In this document: positions 26,111-38,868 of the stretch, one piece after another
Position numbering within the stretch: the stretch's first letter is position 1
Layout of the letters: each line of letters begins with the position of its first letter
Assembly: GCF_000220395.1 (NCBI RefSeq)
Contig: NW_004087078.1
Span: 1,994 to 48,643, forward strand
From: Ichthyophthirius multifiliis
Taxonomy: Eukaryota > Ciliophora > Oligohymenophorea > Hymenostomatida
Direction of reading: 5' to 3'
Length of the DNA stretch: 46,650 bases
Position numbers and translations under genes: made by a program
Notes under the pieces: generated by a model
What the model was told of the DNA's origin: nothing
Databases searched by the model: none
What the model saw: the letters and a program-made list of their open reading frames with translations, nothing else

Positions 26111-26270
26111 ATGTATAAATAAATAAATATGTATATAAGTTTTGTTGTCGGCCATACTAAGGTGAACACACCGGATCCCATTCGAACTCCGAAGTTAAGC
26201 GCCTTAAGGCTCGGTTAGTACTAAGGTGGGGGACCGCTTGGGAAGTCCGAGTGTCGACAGCCTTTTTTTT
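26111..26270. repeat. left arm of a perfect 160-bp inverted repeat
   Basis: By eye it matches the reverse complement of 26499-26658 at every base. It covers about 33 bp of 5' flank with a TATATAAG element, the whole 5S rRNA gene and eight T's of the terminator. The spacer between the arms is 228 bp of AT-rich sequence. Confidence 0.9.
26144..26263 (+). rRNA. 5S ribosomal RNA, copy 1
   Basis: About 120 nt starting GTTGTCGGCCATAC and ending GTGTCGACAGCCT. The ends pair (GTTGTCG with the terminal CGACAGC), the internal promoter region around GAAGTTAAGCGCC is intact, and an 11-T run follows as RNA polymerase III terminator. From memory it is close to Tetrahymena 5S. It is transcribed towards copy 2. 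Confidence 0.97.
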
Positions 26271-26273
26271 TTT
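26263..26273 (+). terminator. Pol III T-run terminator of 5S copy 1
   Basis: Eleven consecutive T's directly after the mature 3' end. The other copy has only eight T's, and the two copies diverge from this point. Confidence 0.85.
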
Positions 26274-26498
26274 CTTAATTCATAAAAAAAGATTAAATAA
26301 TATTGTTAAAGTATATATTTAAATAATGTATATTAAAAAATTATTATAAATTAATAATGTTTTAAAAAATTTACACAAAATTAATATTATTTATAATAGT
26401 TTAAATTAAAGAGTTTTATAAAAAAGTATTAACTTTCAAATCTAAAAATAATAATTATTCCTTAATTAAAATTAATAATTTAATAATTATAAAAATAT

Positions 26499-26658
26499 AA
26501 AAAAAAGGCTGTCGACACTCGGACTTCCCAAGCGGTCCCCCACCTTAGTACTAACCGAGCCTTAAGGCGCTTAACTTCGGAGTTCGAATGGGATCCGGTG
26601 TGTTCACCTTAGTATGGCCGACAACAAAACTTATATACATATTTATTTATTTATACAT
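26499..26658. repeat. right arm of the 160-bp inverted repeat
   Basis: Reverse complement of 26111-26270, identical by eye. Identity ends sharply at both outer edges (ATGTATAAAT flank) and in the T-run. Confidence 0.9.
26506..26625 (-). rRNA. 5S ribosomal RNA, copy 2
   Basis: Identical to copy 1 and inverted, so the two genes converge tail-to-tail with their 3' ends 242 bp apart. The 5' flank with TATATAAG is shared, so both should be expressed. The terminator is eight T's. Confidence 0.97.
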
Positions 26659-27405
26659 AGGTTTCATATTAATAATTAATATATTATGTATAAATAAAAA
26701 ATTAATTTAAAACTTGAAATTCATTTTTATTTTTGTTCAAATAAAATCATAATATATATAATTATTAATTTATATTTATATTTTTTTATTTATGAAATTT
26801 AAATAAAATATTTAATTTTGTTTTTTTTTATAATTATGATTTTTTAAATATTAATATTTATTCTTATAATAATTTCTATATATTTTTTAAATTTTGTACA
26901 AATTTGTATATAATACAAATAATGTATATCTTATGAATTTATAATTATATTTTTACTTATTAAAAAATTTTAAGAATATTTAAAATAAAAATAAAAAAAT
27001 TGAAATATTATGAAGATTTATATAGCCTAAAAATATGATTTTTAATTAAATATGAAGTTCAATATATATATATGTCTATATATATTTAATTTTTTTTATA
27101 TATATTTATTTATATATTTTTTTTTTTTTTTTTTTAAATGAAACTTATTGAATATTTACTATTATTTAATTATATATTTTTTGTATTATATTAAAAGATA
27201 TTATAAAAATAATTTTATTAACTTAAATAAATTAAAATTTTTAAAGAATTTTTATATTTAACATGCAATCTTTCATTTTTTTTTTTACTATGACTTGATA
27301 ATTATAATTAATTTAAAAATTATATAATTATATTAATATAATTTTTTTTTTTAATTTCTTAATAAAAATAACTTTTTATAATATATATTATTTTTTATTT
27401 TATAA
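26659..27405. other. AT-rich spacer
   Basis: Pure A/T runs and TA tracts downstream of the minus-strand N/Q/E-rich gene. Nothing recognisable. Confidence 0.6.
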
Positions 27406-27893
27406 TCAATAATCGTTTGCAAATAAACATAAAAAATCTCTCTCTAAACTTGTTTAGAATGGTAAATTAATATTTTATTGGATTTTAATTTTGTTTTATT
27501 AGTTTTGTTTAATAAGTATTTCATTTTTGTTTTATAGATTTCCAGAAAAGCCTCTATTTTTTATTTTTTAAAGACTGAAATTTTTTTAAACTTCATATTC
27601 TTAGTTCTAGTCTTTATAATTAGTATTATTTAGCTATTATATTTATTAAAAAAGTCCATTATTTTTTTATAAAAATTCTGTTTTTTATTAACATAAAATA
27701 TTTTCTGTTTATTATTAATTATTTTCTCTTCTTCTTCCACCTTCCTTTTTTAATTTTTAATTTATTATTATAATTTTTAAAGATGAAATATTTACTGTTG
27801 TCATAGGTCTATAATAATAAGCTTTTTTTTGTAAAAAATAATTATTTAGTGAAGAATCTTAATTTTTTTATTTTTAATAAAAAAAAAATTCTT

Positions 27894-27924
<31 letters not shown>

Positions 27925-28400
27925 TTCTTATTCCTATTATTATTATTCTTCTTCCTAATCTTCTTCAACTTCTTCTTCTTCTTCTTCTTCTTCTTCCTAA
28001 TCTTCTTAAATTTCTTAATCTTAATCAATTACTTCATTTTCTTCATCTTTTTTATTTAATTCTTAATATATTTCTTGTCGAGAATGAGAATTGTTTAAAA
28101 AAAGATTTTATTTGAAATAATCATTTTTTTTCTGTTCTTCTTCTTCTTCATAATTTTCATCTTCACTTGTTTCAAAACTATTTGTTAAATTGAATGAATT
28201 ATCTACGCATTTGATTTTATGTGTATATTCTTATATTTTTATTAAGTATAATAAACTTTTATTTAAATTTTTATATTTATTTATATATTTTGATTTTTAA
28301 ATAAAAGGGAATATTTACATTTCTAGTTTCCTCCAGTAACAATAATTCGTGGTGTCTCTTAATTTTAATTTAACTTATAATTTTCTATTAATTATTAATA

Positions 28401-28460
<60 letters not shown>

Positions 28461-28676
28461 TATATAATCAATATTTTTATCATTATTGTAAAAATTATTC
28501 CAGGTTTTTAATTTATCTGATATTCCTTATTAATTTATCTATTTATTCTAATATTTTAATCCCCTTATTTGTTAACAAAGTCTATATTCGTTTTAATTTG
28601 ATGTTTGTGGACGTTAAGCTGTTGTTTGGTATATTTACTTTTAATTTTTGTCAAAAAAAGGGTTTTCTTTTATCAT
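27406..28676 (-). CDS. Asn/Gln/Glu-rich protein of unknown function (384 aa or longer)
   Basis: Two exons, 28676-28319 and 28202-27406, with a 116-nt GT...AG intron in phase 1; both lengths close without correction. From ATG 28676 the order is ENPFFDKNQKQIYQTTAQRP, a poly-Asn run from the ATT repeat at 28398-28460, ETPRIIVTGGNQKY across the splice, a strongly acidic tract (residues about 137-225, mostly Glu), and a Gln-rich tail ending LPFQTSLERDFLCLFANDY. The same frame stays open upstream to ATG 28967, which would add 97 residues with basic content (NLQRRNCSFRKAQKRKHKH), so the start is undecided. No family recognised. VTGGN recalls kelch blades, but one short match is not enough. Confidence 0.7.
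28398..28460. repeat. (ATT)n microsatellite encoding poly-Asn
   Basis: About 21 ATT units; read as AAT (Asn) on the minus strand within the first exon of the N/Q/E-rich gene. Confidence 0.85.
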
Positions 28677-29170
28677 TTTATTTTATTATTGTTAATTTTT
28701 TCTTATATTTTGTGTATTTTATTTTTTATTATTATTGTTTATTTAGTTCATCATACTTGAATAATAAGGAGAAGCTCTATATTTTTGTATTTTTTTTCTA
28801 TTTTATTTATTTATTTTTACTTATATTTCCCTAATGTGTTTATGTTTTCTTTTTTACGCTTTTCTAAAGGAACAGTTTCTTCTCTGCAGATTCTTTTATT
28901 TTTTATGAATTTTATGTGTATTTTTTATGTTTATTTTTTTTTCATACGTGTAGTTTTGTTAATACATTTTTTTTTTCTCCTTTTTTTTTTAACTTATTTT
29001 TTTTAAATTAATTTTTATTTAATATAATATATTAATGTATATATATTTTTTTCAAAAAAAAAAAGATTTCATTTCAAATTTTCTATTTAACAAATTTATA
29101 TTTTATTCTTTCGTTAAATTAATTAATATATATTTATTTTTATCAAAAAAAAAAAAATTAAAATATATAA

Positions 29171-29602
29171 TCAAAATTTTAATAAATAAATACAATTATA
29201 AATTGATTATTCCTATTTATATAAACTACTATCTGTAGGAACATTAATAACTTATAATAAATATGCACCGATACCTTCTAAAGTTTTAATAGAAGGGATA
29301 TTTGAGGGATCGACAGTAAAATAAACTTCCTCAAAACCTAAGCTTTATACAAAATTTAGTAATAATTAGCATGCTTTTGCAGCATATCTATTTCCTCTAT
29401 ATTTTTTATATACTTAAAAACCTATATTACCCCAGTAGTATCTTTCTTCATAAGTAGTTTTAGCTCTTAGCGATATTTTACCTACGTTTTATTAAAAGAA
29501 AAAGGAATAAATTTAAAAAGTATAATAAGGTGTTTCTTAATCAATTATTTATATATTATCCAATTGTAAAGAAATTTCATGATCAAATAAATTATTTATC
29601 AT
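29171..29602 (-). CDS. GNAT-family N-acetyltransferase (143 aa)
   Basis: Predicted acyl transfer from acetyl-CoA to an amine; the substrate is unknown. Single exon from ATG 29602 to TGA 29171-29173, no correction needed. The fold order is visible: beta strand GKISLRAK, then WGNIGFQVYKKYRGNRYAAK, which holds the acetyl-CoA pyrophosphate loop (expected Q/RxxGxG/A, here KYRGNRYA), then helix ACQLLLNFVQSLG, strand EEVYFTVDPSN, helix IPSIKTLEGIGA and a closing strand. NIPSIKTLEGIGA matches the N-x-x-S-x-x-x-x-E-x-x-G pattern of the last motif. It is short for the family but has the full core. It most resembles small bacterial GNATs, from memory. Asn/Gln-rich padding typical of the neighbours is absent. 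Confidence 0.85.
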
Positions 29603-30487
29603 TTTTTTTTAATTAATAAAGATTAAATTTATGATTAAAAATTGATTAATATTTTTTAAATTTTATTAAAAAAATAAATATAATAGACGCATTTATTTTA
29701 TTAACAAAATAAATATATTAAAATAATTATTAGATTAATACGGCTATTATTGTTTATTATAGATTGTTTTCTTATAAATAAAATTATTTTAGTTTATTTT
29801 AATATAAAATTAATTATATTGTTAAGTTTTGTTATTTTGTTAAAAATTTTGCCTATATAAATAAAATAATTTTAAATTTTTCGTTATCTTAATTAAAATA
29901 TAAATAATTGAAATAATATCTATAAATATTTTATAAAGATTTTAAATATATTAATATTTTATATTTTTATGTTAATAATATATATATATATATTTGTTAT
30001 AGAATAAAATATATGTTTTTAAATATAGGTTTTAAAAATAAAATAAAAAAATGAATATTCATAAATGTTGAATATACAAAATAAAAGTTTAAAATAATAT
30101 AATCTTTTTTTTTAACTTTATTATTCGAAAATATTATATTTCACAGCTTATGTAAATAAATAATGTATAAAAAAAGAAAACTGAAAATTAGTAATGTATT
30201 AATATTTAAATTAAATAATATATAATAATTAATATAAACAGAAAAAAATAGTATAAGAAATGAAATAAAAATATATTTTGAAAATTTGTAACTAAATATA
30301 AGAAAATTATATGACTATGCTTATTAAGCATTTTATATTTAAAAATAAATGGAAATAATAATAATTTAGAAAAAAAAGAATATAAATAAATATGAATAAA
30401 AATAATATAATGTAAAATCATAAAACATTATAAAAATAAATATAAAATATTATAAATATATCTATTATATTACATAATAATTTTTAA

Positions 30488-30521
<34 letters not shown>

Positions 30522-31611
30522 ATTCAAATAATAATAGTTTTTATTTATATTTATTTACATTAAAAACTATTTATAAATATTTTAATCACAAAATAATAAA
30601 TTATAAATTTTAAATGAATTTAATTCTTATAAATTATATAAAATTAAGTTATATAGATTATATATTATGTTATTATTATGATCTTATTAATTTTAATATA
30701 AAATAAAAAACATTATCAGTTTTTTTTTTTATTTATCAAGTTCATATTTTATTTATAAATATTATAAAAATGTGTCTTTTAATTAAATATATATAAATCC
30801 ATTTATAATATATATATATGATTAAAAAAATTTATGTTTTTGGAAGGGTTTTTTATATTTAAAATGAATTGTTTATATACGAATATTATATATTTAATTT
30901 AATTTATTTTTTTATCAATATTTAATATAATATATAAATATTTAAATGTTAGTATTTAATTTTATTAATGGAGTTAGAATAGAATTCTGTCTATAAAATT
31001 TTTAGATATTTTTATATGAATAATATAATATGGTGATTGTGAATATAATTATGTTAATCTTATAAATTTTAAATTTGAATTTTATTTAATATATTGAATA
31101 AAATAGTAGTTTTTATTATAATAAATATACATATAATCAAATATATTTATTTTTGTTTTTATTTAAAATAATTTATAAATTTCTATAATTTTGAATGTCT
31201 TAAATGTATAAAAAATATTGAATGAAAAAAATTAAACTTATTTTGCTTTTCAAATTATCTTATAGAATATATTTAATTATTCGGATATTCTATCTTATTA
31301 TAAAATATAAATAGTTTTTTGTTACAATTATTACAAAAAAACATCTTTTTTCAAATCTTAAAAAAGGGTGATTGGAAATTAATTATCCGTTTAATTAATA
31401 TGAGAAATATTTCATTTAAAAGCAAAACAAAATACTTATATTGATTAGATTATTATTAATTAGTTTAATTGAAAAAAAAAAATAATATTAAATAATATAT
31501 AAGAATTTATTTAATAATTTATTTATAATATAAAAGTAAATATAAAAAGATATATATTTATTAAAAAAAAATTTAAAAAATAAAAATAAATCTCTTATTT
31601 TTAATTAAAAA
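29603..31611. other. 2-kb AT-rich intergenic region
   Basis: Divergent spacer between the GNAT gene and EMC1. No sustained coding frame and no structural RNA seen. A slightly more mixed block at about 31,340-31,440 may belong to the EMC1 promoter. Confidence 0.6.
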
Positions 31612-32774
31612 ATGAAAAATTAATTCATATTATTACTTTTAATTGTACTTTTTAATTTTACAGTTCAAAAATATGAACATAATGCTGGCTAAAATGATTG
31701 GAACTACAGAAATATAGGAGAAATAAAAGAGGCTTTAATAGCTAATAATAAAATACATTTTTTAAGCCAAAATAATTTTTTGGATATTTAAATAAAGAAA
31801 CAGGTTAAATTATATATTTAAATTAATAAATATATATGTATTTATATTTAATATAAATTAGGTTTAATAGATGTTTCCTTTGAAAATAAAAAGTTAGTTT
31901 AATGGAATTAATATAAGCAAGAAGGTTTTTTTTTTTTTTAATTAAAATAAATATATAAAATAATTTTAAATATTTTTAAATAAAAAAAAGAAAATTAATA
32001 AATGTTAGTTATTGATTAGCATAATATTTTTTCTTATAGCTTTTTAAAAAATCAGTTTTTAGAATTAGATTAGAAATTAGCAGAAAATCTATAAATAATA
32101 GATCATTTATAAATCGGAAACGAAAAAATATTCATTTTAACTAATAAGGACCTTCATTATACTTCAAGATAGAGTTCAAAGCACATTCTTTAAAGTGAAG
32201 AAGATGAAATATTTGTTTCTTTGCACAAAAGAGGGAAATAAATTTTCATTTTGAGTGTTTAAAATGGTTAATTATGTGCTTTAGAAGCTAAAGAATAAAA
32301 TTTATTAAATTAAAAGAGCGCTTAACAAGCATAATATTAGAAACATTGTGAGTAGAAAATAATTAAAGGTGGTTTCTTAGGTAATAATTTGTATTTAGGT
32401 TAAGATTTTGTTATTTATAAAAATTAAGAAGAAGGATTTTTGGGTATTAAATTTGATAAATTAGGAACTTTAGAAATTCCTAAAAGTGAGAATAATAATA
32501 TTTTTGTGGATTTCAAATAAAATGTACTTGCTTTTTCAAGCGAAAAAGAAAGTTTATTTTATCAATTTTAAGGAAAATTATAATATTTAGGAAAAATTGA
32601 ACATTAAGATTATCCTGTTTTTAATAAATAATATAATAATGAAGGATAAATAAATTTATTAATAAACAGAAATGGAAATGTATTTCTAGAATAATTTTTG
32701 ATTTAAGAAAAAAAAGATAAATAAATTTGTTCATGGAAAACTAAATATAATGAAATACCTATTTTAAATGTAAT

Positions 32775-32827
<53 letters not shown>

Positions 32828-33532
32828 TTATTTATATTTTATTTATTTTTTTTATTTTTTATTTTTATATATATTTTTTACATTTTGTTTTTAGTTTTGG
32901 TTATATACTAAATAAAATGAATAATTTGATATTTTTATTTAATAAAACGATTTTCATAGCTATTTTATAAAATGTTAATTAGTAAATTTTAATGTAGATA
33001 ATTTAATTTGGTCAAGAGAAGACGGACTTGCTTATGTTGAAGATTTAATTATGTTAGATTATAATCATGCTTAAGATAGAAAATTAATTCTTATTAAAAA
33101 TCTTTAAGTATATATATATAATTTTTAAAAATAAAATTAAAATAATATATTATAGTTGATTAAGGTGTAAATAATCCTATTTATATTTTCTAGAATATTT
33201 ATTTAAGAATATTAAATGAAATTAGAGATGCTATTATTTATATAAAATAAAATTACTTATCTTATGCTAATTTTTTAAAAAATTTAATTAATGTTAGATC
33301 ATTATAAGAACTTTAATAATTAAATAAAGTAAATTAAATAATTTAATAAATATATTAATTAAATCAAAATATTATAAATAATATAAAATAAAATTGACAG
33401 TAAGGAACAGATGATTAATATGAAGTTATGTATGGATTAAAAAAAATAATTATAGCAGTTAATAAAAATAGAACTATATATGGTATAGATTCTAAAAAAG
33501 GAGATATTATATGGAAGTAATAATTAAATAAT

Positions 33533-33593
<61 letters not shown>

Positions 33594-35046
33594 AATTTAT
33601 ATATATAAATATATTCAATAGAACTTCTTTTATTAAACGATATGTAAAACCTGATTATGAAATAAAGGGATTTTTTAATATAGAAATGAGAAAAAATGAT
33701 ATAGTACATGAAGAAACTATTCTTATATATCATTCTTAAATAACAACAAAACTTTTTGTTTTTACGTAAACTTTATTTTTATTATTTAATATATTCATAT
33801 ATATATTTATTTTATATTTTTAAAAATATAAAATAGAATATAACCATTAATGGGTAATTTAGGATATGGCGGAACTATTTTTATGAAAAAAGTAAAAAAA
33901 ATAATAAAAGTAAAAATAGATGATTAAAATATTGAAGCTCTTGCTATAATCGATTAAGATTATAATATTCATATATATCCTCAAGAGTTAAAAGAAATTG
34001 TTCTTTAAAGAGGATTATCTGATTTTTTTTATGAATATTAACTCGATTAAAAACTCATTTAAGGATATTAATATCAAAATGCTAAATTTATAAAAAGCTG
34101 GAACTTCTATTTAGATGAAAAAGAGACACTTGTGGATATTCAAAGTGCCTATGATGAAAATGCGAAACCAAAAGTTGCCCTTTTTGATGATTCTCGTGTA
34201 ATTCTTAAGCATATAGACTACAATAATATAGCAGTAGTCACTAGTTCAAGAAGTGAAATTTAAAATAATATTGGGAATGTGAATTTGTATGTTATAAATT
34301 GTAAATCAGGTAGAGTAATATATAATTAATATTAAAAAAATGTGGACGTCAGTTAACCTATAAATGTTGTTTTTGTTGAAAATGGAATCTTTGTGACCTA
34401 TATGAACCCTTCGTATAGCATTTTTGAAATTTGGGCAATTGAATTTTATGCGAATAAAATCGAAAACTCATTTTTAAGAATGCTCTAGAATTATTATTTT
34501 TAAACAAGCTAATATGAGCATTTTAATTATTTAAAATAAAATATTTAAGTAGTTCCTTTGGAATAAAAATACGGATTCCCTTTAGGAATTAAAAAAGTTG
34601 ATGCTGTATATACTAAATTGTGTATTACGAAAAGAAATCTAATAGTTATTACTCCTAATAATTAAATATATTCTTTAGATAGAAATCTTATTTCGACTAG
34701 AAGGTCAATAAAGCATTAAGCATAGTAAGGAAATAATAGTAGTGGTAGTATTTCAAATAATAGTGATTATACGTTTGAAAGTACTTAATTACCACCTTAT
34801 AGTTATCTTTTACCAGTAAATAATTTAAATACTTTGAGTTATAGTTTAAATGTAAAATATAAATATATATATAATATTTATTAATTAAAAAAAAAATATA
34901 TAGTTAAATAATCTTTAATAATTAAAAATTTATCCATCTAATTTTGAATCAACAGTATTATTTGTAGCTTTTGGAAATGATATGTTTATGAGTTCTGTAG
35001 CACCCGATAGAGTATTTATATATAGAAATAGATAAAATTAAATATA

Positions 35047-35079
<33 letters not shown>

Positions 35080-35259
35080 AAATATTTATATATTTTTTTT
35101 CATTAAAATTAGACATTTGATATGATAAGTGAAGATTTTAATTATATTTATGTATTTGGAAGTGGAATTTTAGCAGCTGTAGCAGTTATAGTAATGCGTC
35201 GTTATGCTAAAAGAAATATGTTTTTATTAATTTTTGAAGATATAGAAGCTACTATTTGA
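31612..35259 (+). CDS. EMC1: ER membrane protein complex subunit 1
   Basis: EMC1 is the large lumenal subunit of the EMC insertase in the ER membrane. Ten exons: 31612-31803, 31862-31924, 31991-32769, 32895-33107, 33156-33328, 33401-33516, 33622-33765, 33837-34851, 34904-35011, 35113-35259. They give 983 residues, close to the roughly 990 of other EMC1 proteins. There is a signal peptide (FILLLLIVLFNF), an N-terminal NDWNYRNIGEIKEAL, PQQ-like blades (LNKETGLIDVSF, YGIDSKKGDIIW) and LIWSREDGLAYVEDL. The hallmark C-terminus is NFESTVLFVAFGNDMF, then TFDMISEDFNY, one membrane segment (VFGSGILAAVAVIVM) and RRYAKR. The frame needs one extra T at 31776-31781 and one extra A at 33096-33100, after which all phases agree. 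Confidence 0.9.
32775..32819. repeat. (AT)n tract in EMC1 intron 3
   Basis: About 22 TA units inside the 125-nt intron 32770-32894. Confidence 0.85.
33537..33590. repeat. (AT)n tract in EMC1 intron 6
   Basis: About 27 AT units inside intron 33517-33621, roughly half of that intron. Confidence 0.85.
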
Positions 35260-35347
35260 TTTTTTTTTGTTAAAAAAAATAAATATATATTTAATAAAAA
35301 CTGGATTAAATAAAAAAAATTTATTAAAATAAAAAAATATAAATTTC

Positions 35348-37254
35348 TCAATTATAAATTTCATTTAAATTATCTTTATCTTATTCATAATTAATTAATT
35401 CACTTAAAATATTCGAAATATATTTCGTTACACTTTCATCAGTTGCCGCGACTATAAAAAGTTCTTTTTCGAATGGTTTTAAATAATTCCTAGAGCCCGG
35501 AGCCATTGCAATATTACTTAATGTAAGTGCGGCTAATTTAGTTATTTTTTCGGCGTTTTTTTCCTATAATATATTCATGTTATCTTTTTAATATTTCATC
35601 ACTCCAGAACATAATAAACCGACCATCCTCATAATTAATTTCGGGTATTTCGCTAATTGAACCCTCGTAGTCATTTTTAAATCACTAAGAAAAAATAAAA
35701 ATTCTAAAATACCTTCCCTTATATCCCCTTATCCTTATAACATTAATCTTGTAATTTATTCTATATATTTAGGGAGGTATTATTCGATTATTTATTCATT
35801 TTCCTATGTAGTTATTAAATTTCTTATTATTTCTACTGAAGCTTCTAGTTCTTCGGATGTTTCCGCATTTAAAAAATCAAAGATTTTTTCGACAAAATAC
35901 TTATATTCTGAAATTTATAATAATTAAATATGTCTGGAAATATTGGAAAGTATATCCAAAATATACTTAGTGATTTATTAGTCTTCATTCTGGATAAAAA
36001 GACTGATTGTAATTTGGAGAAATTTTTCGTTTTTGGCTATGTATAATTCATTACTTTTTGAATAGGATAAATTACGAATTATTAAAAAAATAACTCTTGT
36101 ATGTTCTAAAAGAGTTAATTCACCTTAAAATTCACAAAAATTATCTACTTGTGAAAATTTGCGTTTTCTTAGAAGTTCTAAAGGACTTTTTTAAGAGTTT
36201 TAGATTATTTCGTATATTGGGAAATTATAATTTTCGAGAATATTTAAATTAGTCTTTTTTTTTTATGCAAAAAAGGAGTATTTTTTATACATTCTTATAA
36301 ATAAATCACTATATTGTCAAACAGGTTTAAATAACTTTCCAATGTGAAGTTGCTTTGGTTACTTACTGAGTATAATATTAAAGTATTTAAAGCGAATGTA
36401 ATTTCGTCTTAAAGGCGACTTTCGAACGCCAGAACTACACGTTTTATGTCTGAATTTGTGGGTAACATTTGGCTTTTTTTTGTATAAAAAATCTCTTCTT
36501 TTTTGTTTTAAGCGTTTAATTAGTATAAGTAGCCGACATCTCGGGCTACTTGACTTTTTATATGTTATTATAGTAGAGGATTTTGTTAAACAGTAGCTTA
36601 TTCCAGAATTTGGGTTTTTTGGGTTAATATTTGGCTACTTAAAGGTGGCGGTATGATTTAATTATTTTGTATTTTAGGTATTATTTATTGCAGTTAGGGT
36701 TATTATATAGGCTATTATATAGGCTACTATATAGATTATTATATAGAATGAGACTATATTTAAGATTCTTATTTAATATTTTTAGTACTCTATAATTCTG
36801 GTTAAATTTAATTATTTTCTTTCATTTCTTCAGTATTAGAATATTCAGTATTTGAGTCATCTTTTTATGTATCATCATTAGGTTTTTTGCTTTTCCTTTT
36901 TCTTCCTGGATTTAAATCGGGAAGATTTACGTCATCTTCACGGTGAAAAAAATACTTAAATTCATAACCTAGCAAGTATTTTTAATAATGATTTCTTAAT
37001 GTAAATGAAGCTGAAGTACATGTAGATGGAAAACCGAACTCATTAACAATTTCTTTCCACATTTTATTATTTGAAACTGCCTAAGCACCACCTCGGCGTA
37101 TTACAGATTTATATAATTTAAAAAAATCTAATTCACGACCACCTATTTGGGGTATTTTTATGTTTGCCATGTTTTTTGATGACCAGTATTACATTAATGA
37201 GATTTTAAAGGCAATACTTTCTTCCGATTCTTAATAATTTAGGGGATTGGACAT
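35348..37254 (-). CDS. ARID-domain protein with armadillo-like C-terminus, SWI/SNF subunit type (635 aa)
   Basis: Single exon from ATG 37254 to TGA 35348-35350. The ARID DNA-binding domain is at residues about 30-110: GGRELDFFKLYKSVIRRGG, then MWKEIVNEFGFP and TLRNHYQKYLLGYE. A basic patch (GRKRKSKK) and a Gln/Pro-rich linker with QQPIQQPIQQP follow. The C-terminal half is helical repeats (AFESRLQDEITFALNTL, RVIFLIIRNLSYSKS, LAALTLSNIAMAPGSR) like those in ARID1/ARID2, Swi1 and Rsc9. This points to a subunit of a SWI/SNF-class chromatin remodeller. The frame needs one extra A in the run at 36255-36264, giving 636 codons. The gene is tail-to-tail with EMC1, 88 bp apart. Which subfamily (ARID1 or ARID2/Rsc9) is uncertain. 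Confidence 0.85.
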
Positions 37255-38868
37255 TTTATTGTTTTTGTTGTTATTTATATATTTTTTAGATATTATTTTT
37301 TAAATGATTTTTCTTTGTTTTGTTTATATTATGATATAATTATAATATTTTATCTTTTTTAAATATTTATTTTTAGGAGGTGATTTTTTTATTTTAATAA
37401 TATATTAATTTTTTTATATTAAAACATTTGATTTTTTATTTTCTAAAAAATATAATTTAAAATTTAATTTAAACTTTTAAAAATATATTTTATGTCTAGA
37501 CTAAAAAAAAAAAAATTTTAATATTTTAAAACATCCACTATTAACATATTCATAAATATAAATATAAACCATATAGTATTTATTAAGTATTATACATTCT
37601 AAATTCAAAAAAATTCATTTATAATATTTATATTAAAATATATTTTATATTCAAATTAAAAAAATTTTAAATTATATTAATTTAAGCAAATGGATAACAT
37701 CTAAATTTTTATTTTAATAAGGAAAATATTTGTATTCAGATAAATAATCTAATAAACCATAAACTTTCACATAATTTAAAATACACAACTATTAACTTTT
37801 GAATTTATATAAGATATTCTTATAAAAATAAAATATTTTTTATTATTCATATTTAAATTAAAATAAAATTAATTTGTATTTTGAAATTTATTATTTTAAT
37901 TAAATTTTATCAAATAAATTATTTACTTTTATTTATATAATTTTATATTATTAATGATTATTTATTTTTATCTGTTCAGTATTTATTATATAAAGAAGCT
38001 TTGAAATTGTAAATATTAAAGAACATATATATAACAAATAATATTCATAAACAATTAGTCAACAATTTAATGAATAAAATTATTAGAAAATAAATATAAT
38101 TTATAATTGAAAAAGAAAAAATTATTTAAAATAATTAAATATTGTACTTTTTTTTTTAATCAAAAAAATACCTTTAAATCTTCTTAGTTTAAATAAATTT
38201 TGACATCCTGTAAATATTTATATATTTTCAAAAAAAGTAAATTTAATTATTTAATTTACTGTTTCTTAGAAATTTCTAAAGTAAAATATACTTTTGTATT
38301 TTATTTCTTTTACCTAATTTAAAATTTTTAAAATATAAAATTTATTAAAAATCAAAGTAATGAATATATTTGAATGTTATCGAAAAATATATACTTTATA
38401 CTTTATTTAGAAAATAAAAATTAATATAATGCTCATCACTTATTAATGGGATTATTTGATTTCTTTTAATTTATTAATTTTCTATTTATCATTATTTTAT
38501 TACAAATATATATAATATTATATCAATGTTTGGATATTAGTTCGAATGAAAACATTTTTAATGATTTTCATTTAATCTTATTCATTTTTTGTTGTGAAAA
38601 TAAAACTAAGATAATTATATTATATCAAATAATTAAAATAAATTTCATATGTAATATTAAAAGTTATATATTTTTTTTATTATTTATTTTTATTACTATT
38701 TTTAAATAAATTTTTAAATATAAAATAAATGAATTTATGTAATAAAATTTTAATTTAATTAATTTTATTTATTAATTTAAAGAAAAATAACTATAAATAA
38801 AACATTTTTTTGTTTGAAAAATATAATTCTAATATAATTTTATAAATAAAAGTTAAAAAAAATATAAT
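37255..38868. other. AT-rich divergent spacer
   Basis: Promoter side of both the ARID gene and the Gly-rich gene. Low-complexity A/T; no coding frame or RNA structure noticed. Confidence 0.6.

Noticed and set aside
27849-28115. Plus-strand Leu-rich frame
   Set aside because: Antisense of the poly-Glu tract of the N/Q/E-rich gene.
30206-30421. Minus-strand 71-codon frame in the spacer before EMC1
   Set aside because: Composition matches random AT-rich DNA, with no homologous motif.
33329-33400. In-frame TGA in EMC1 taken as a break in the gene
   Set aside because: It lies inside a 72-nt GT...ACAG intron in phase 0; removing it joins two EMC1-like segments.
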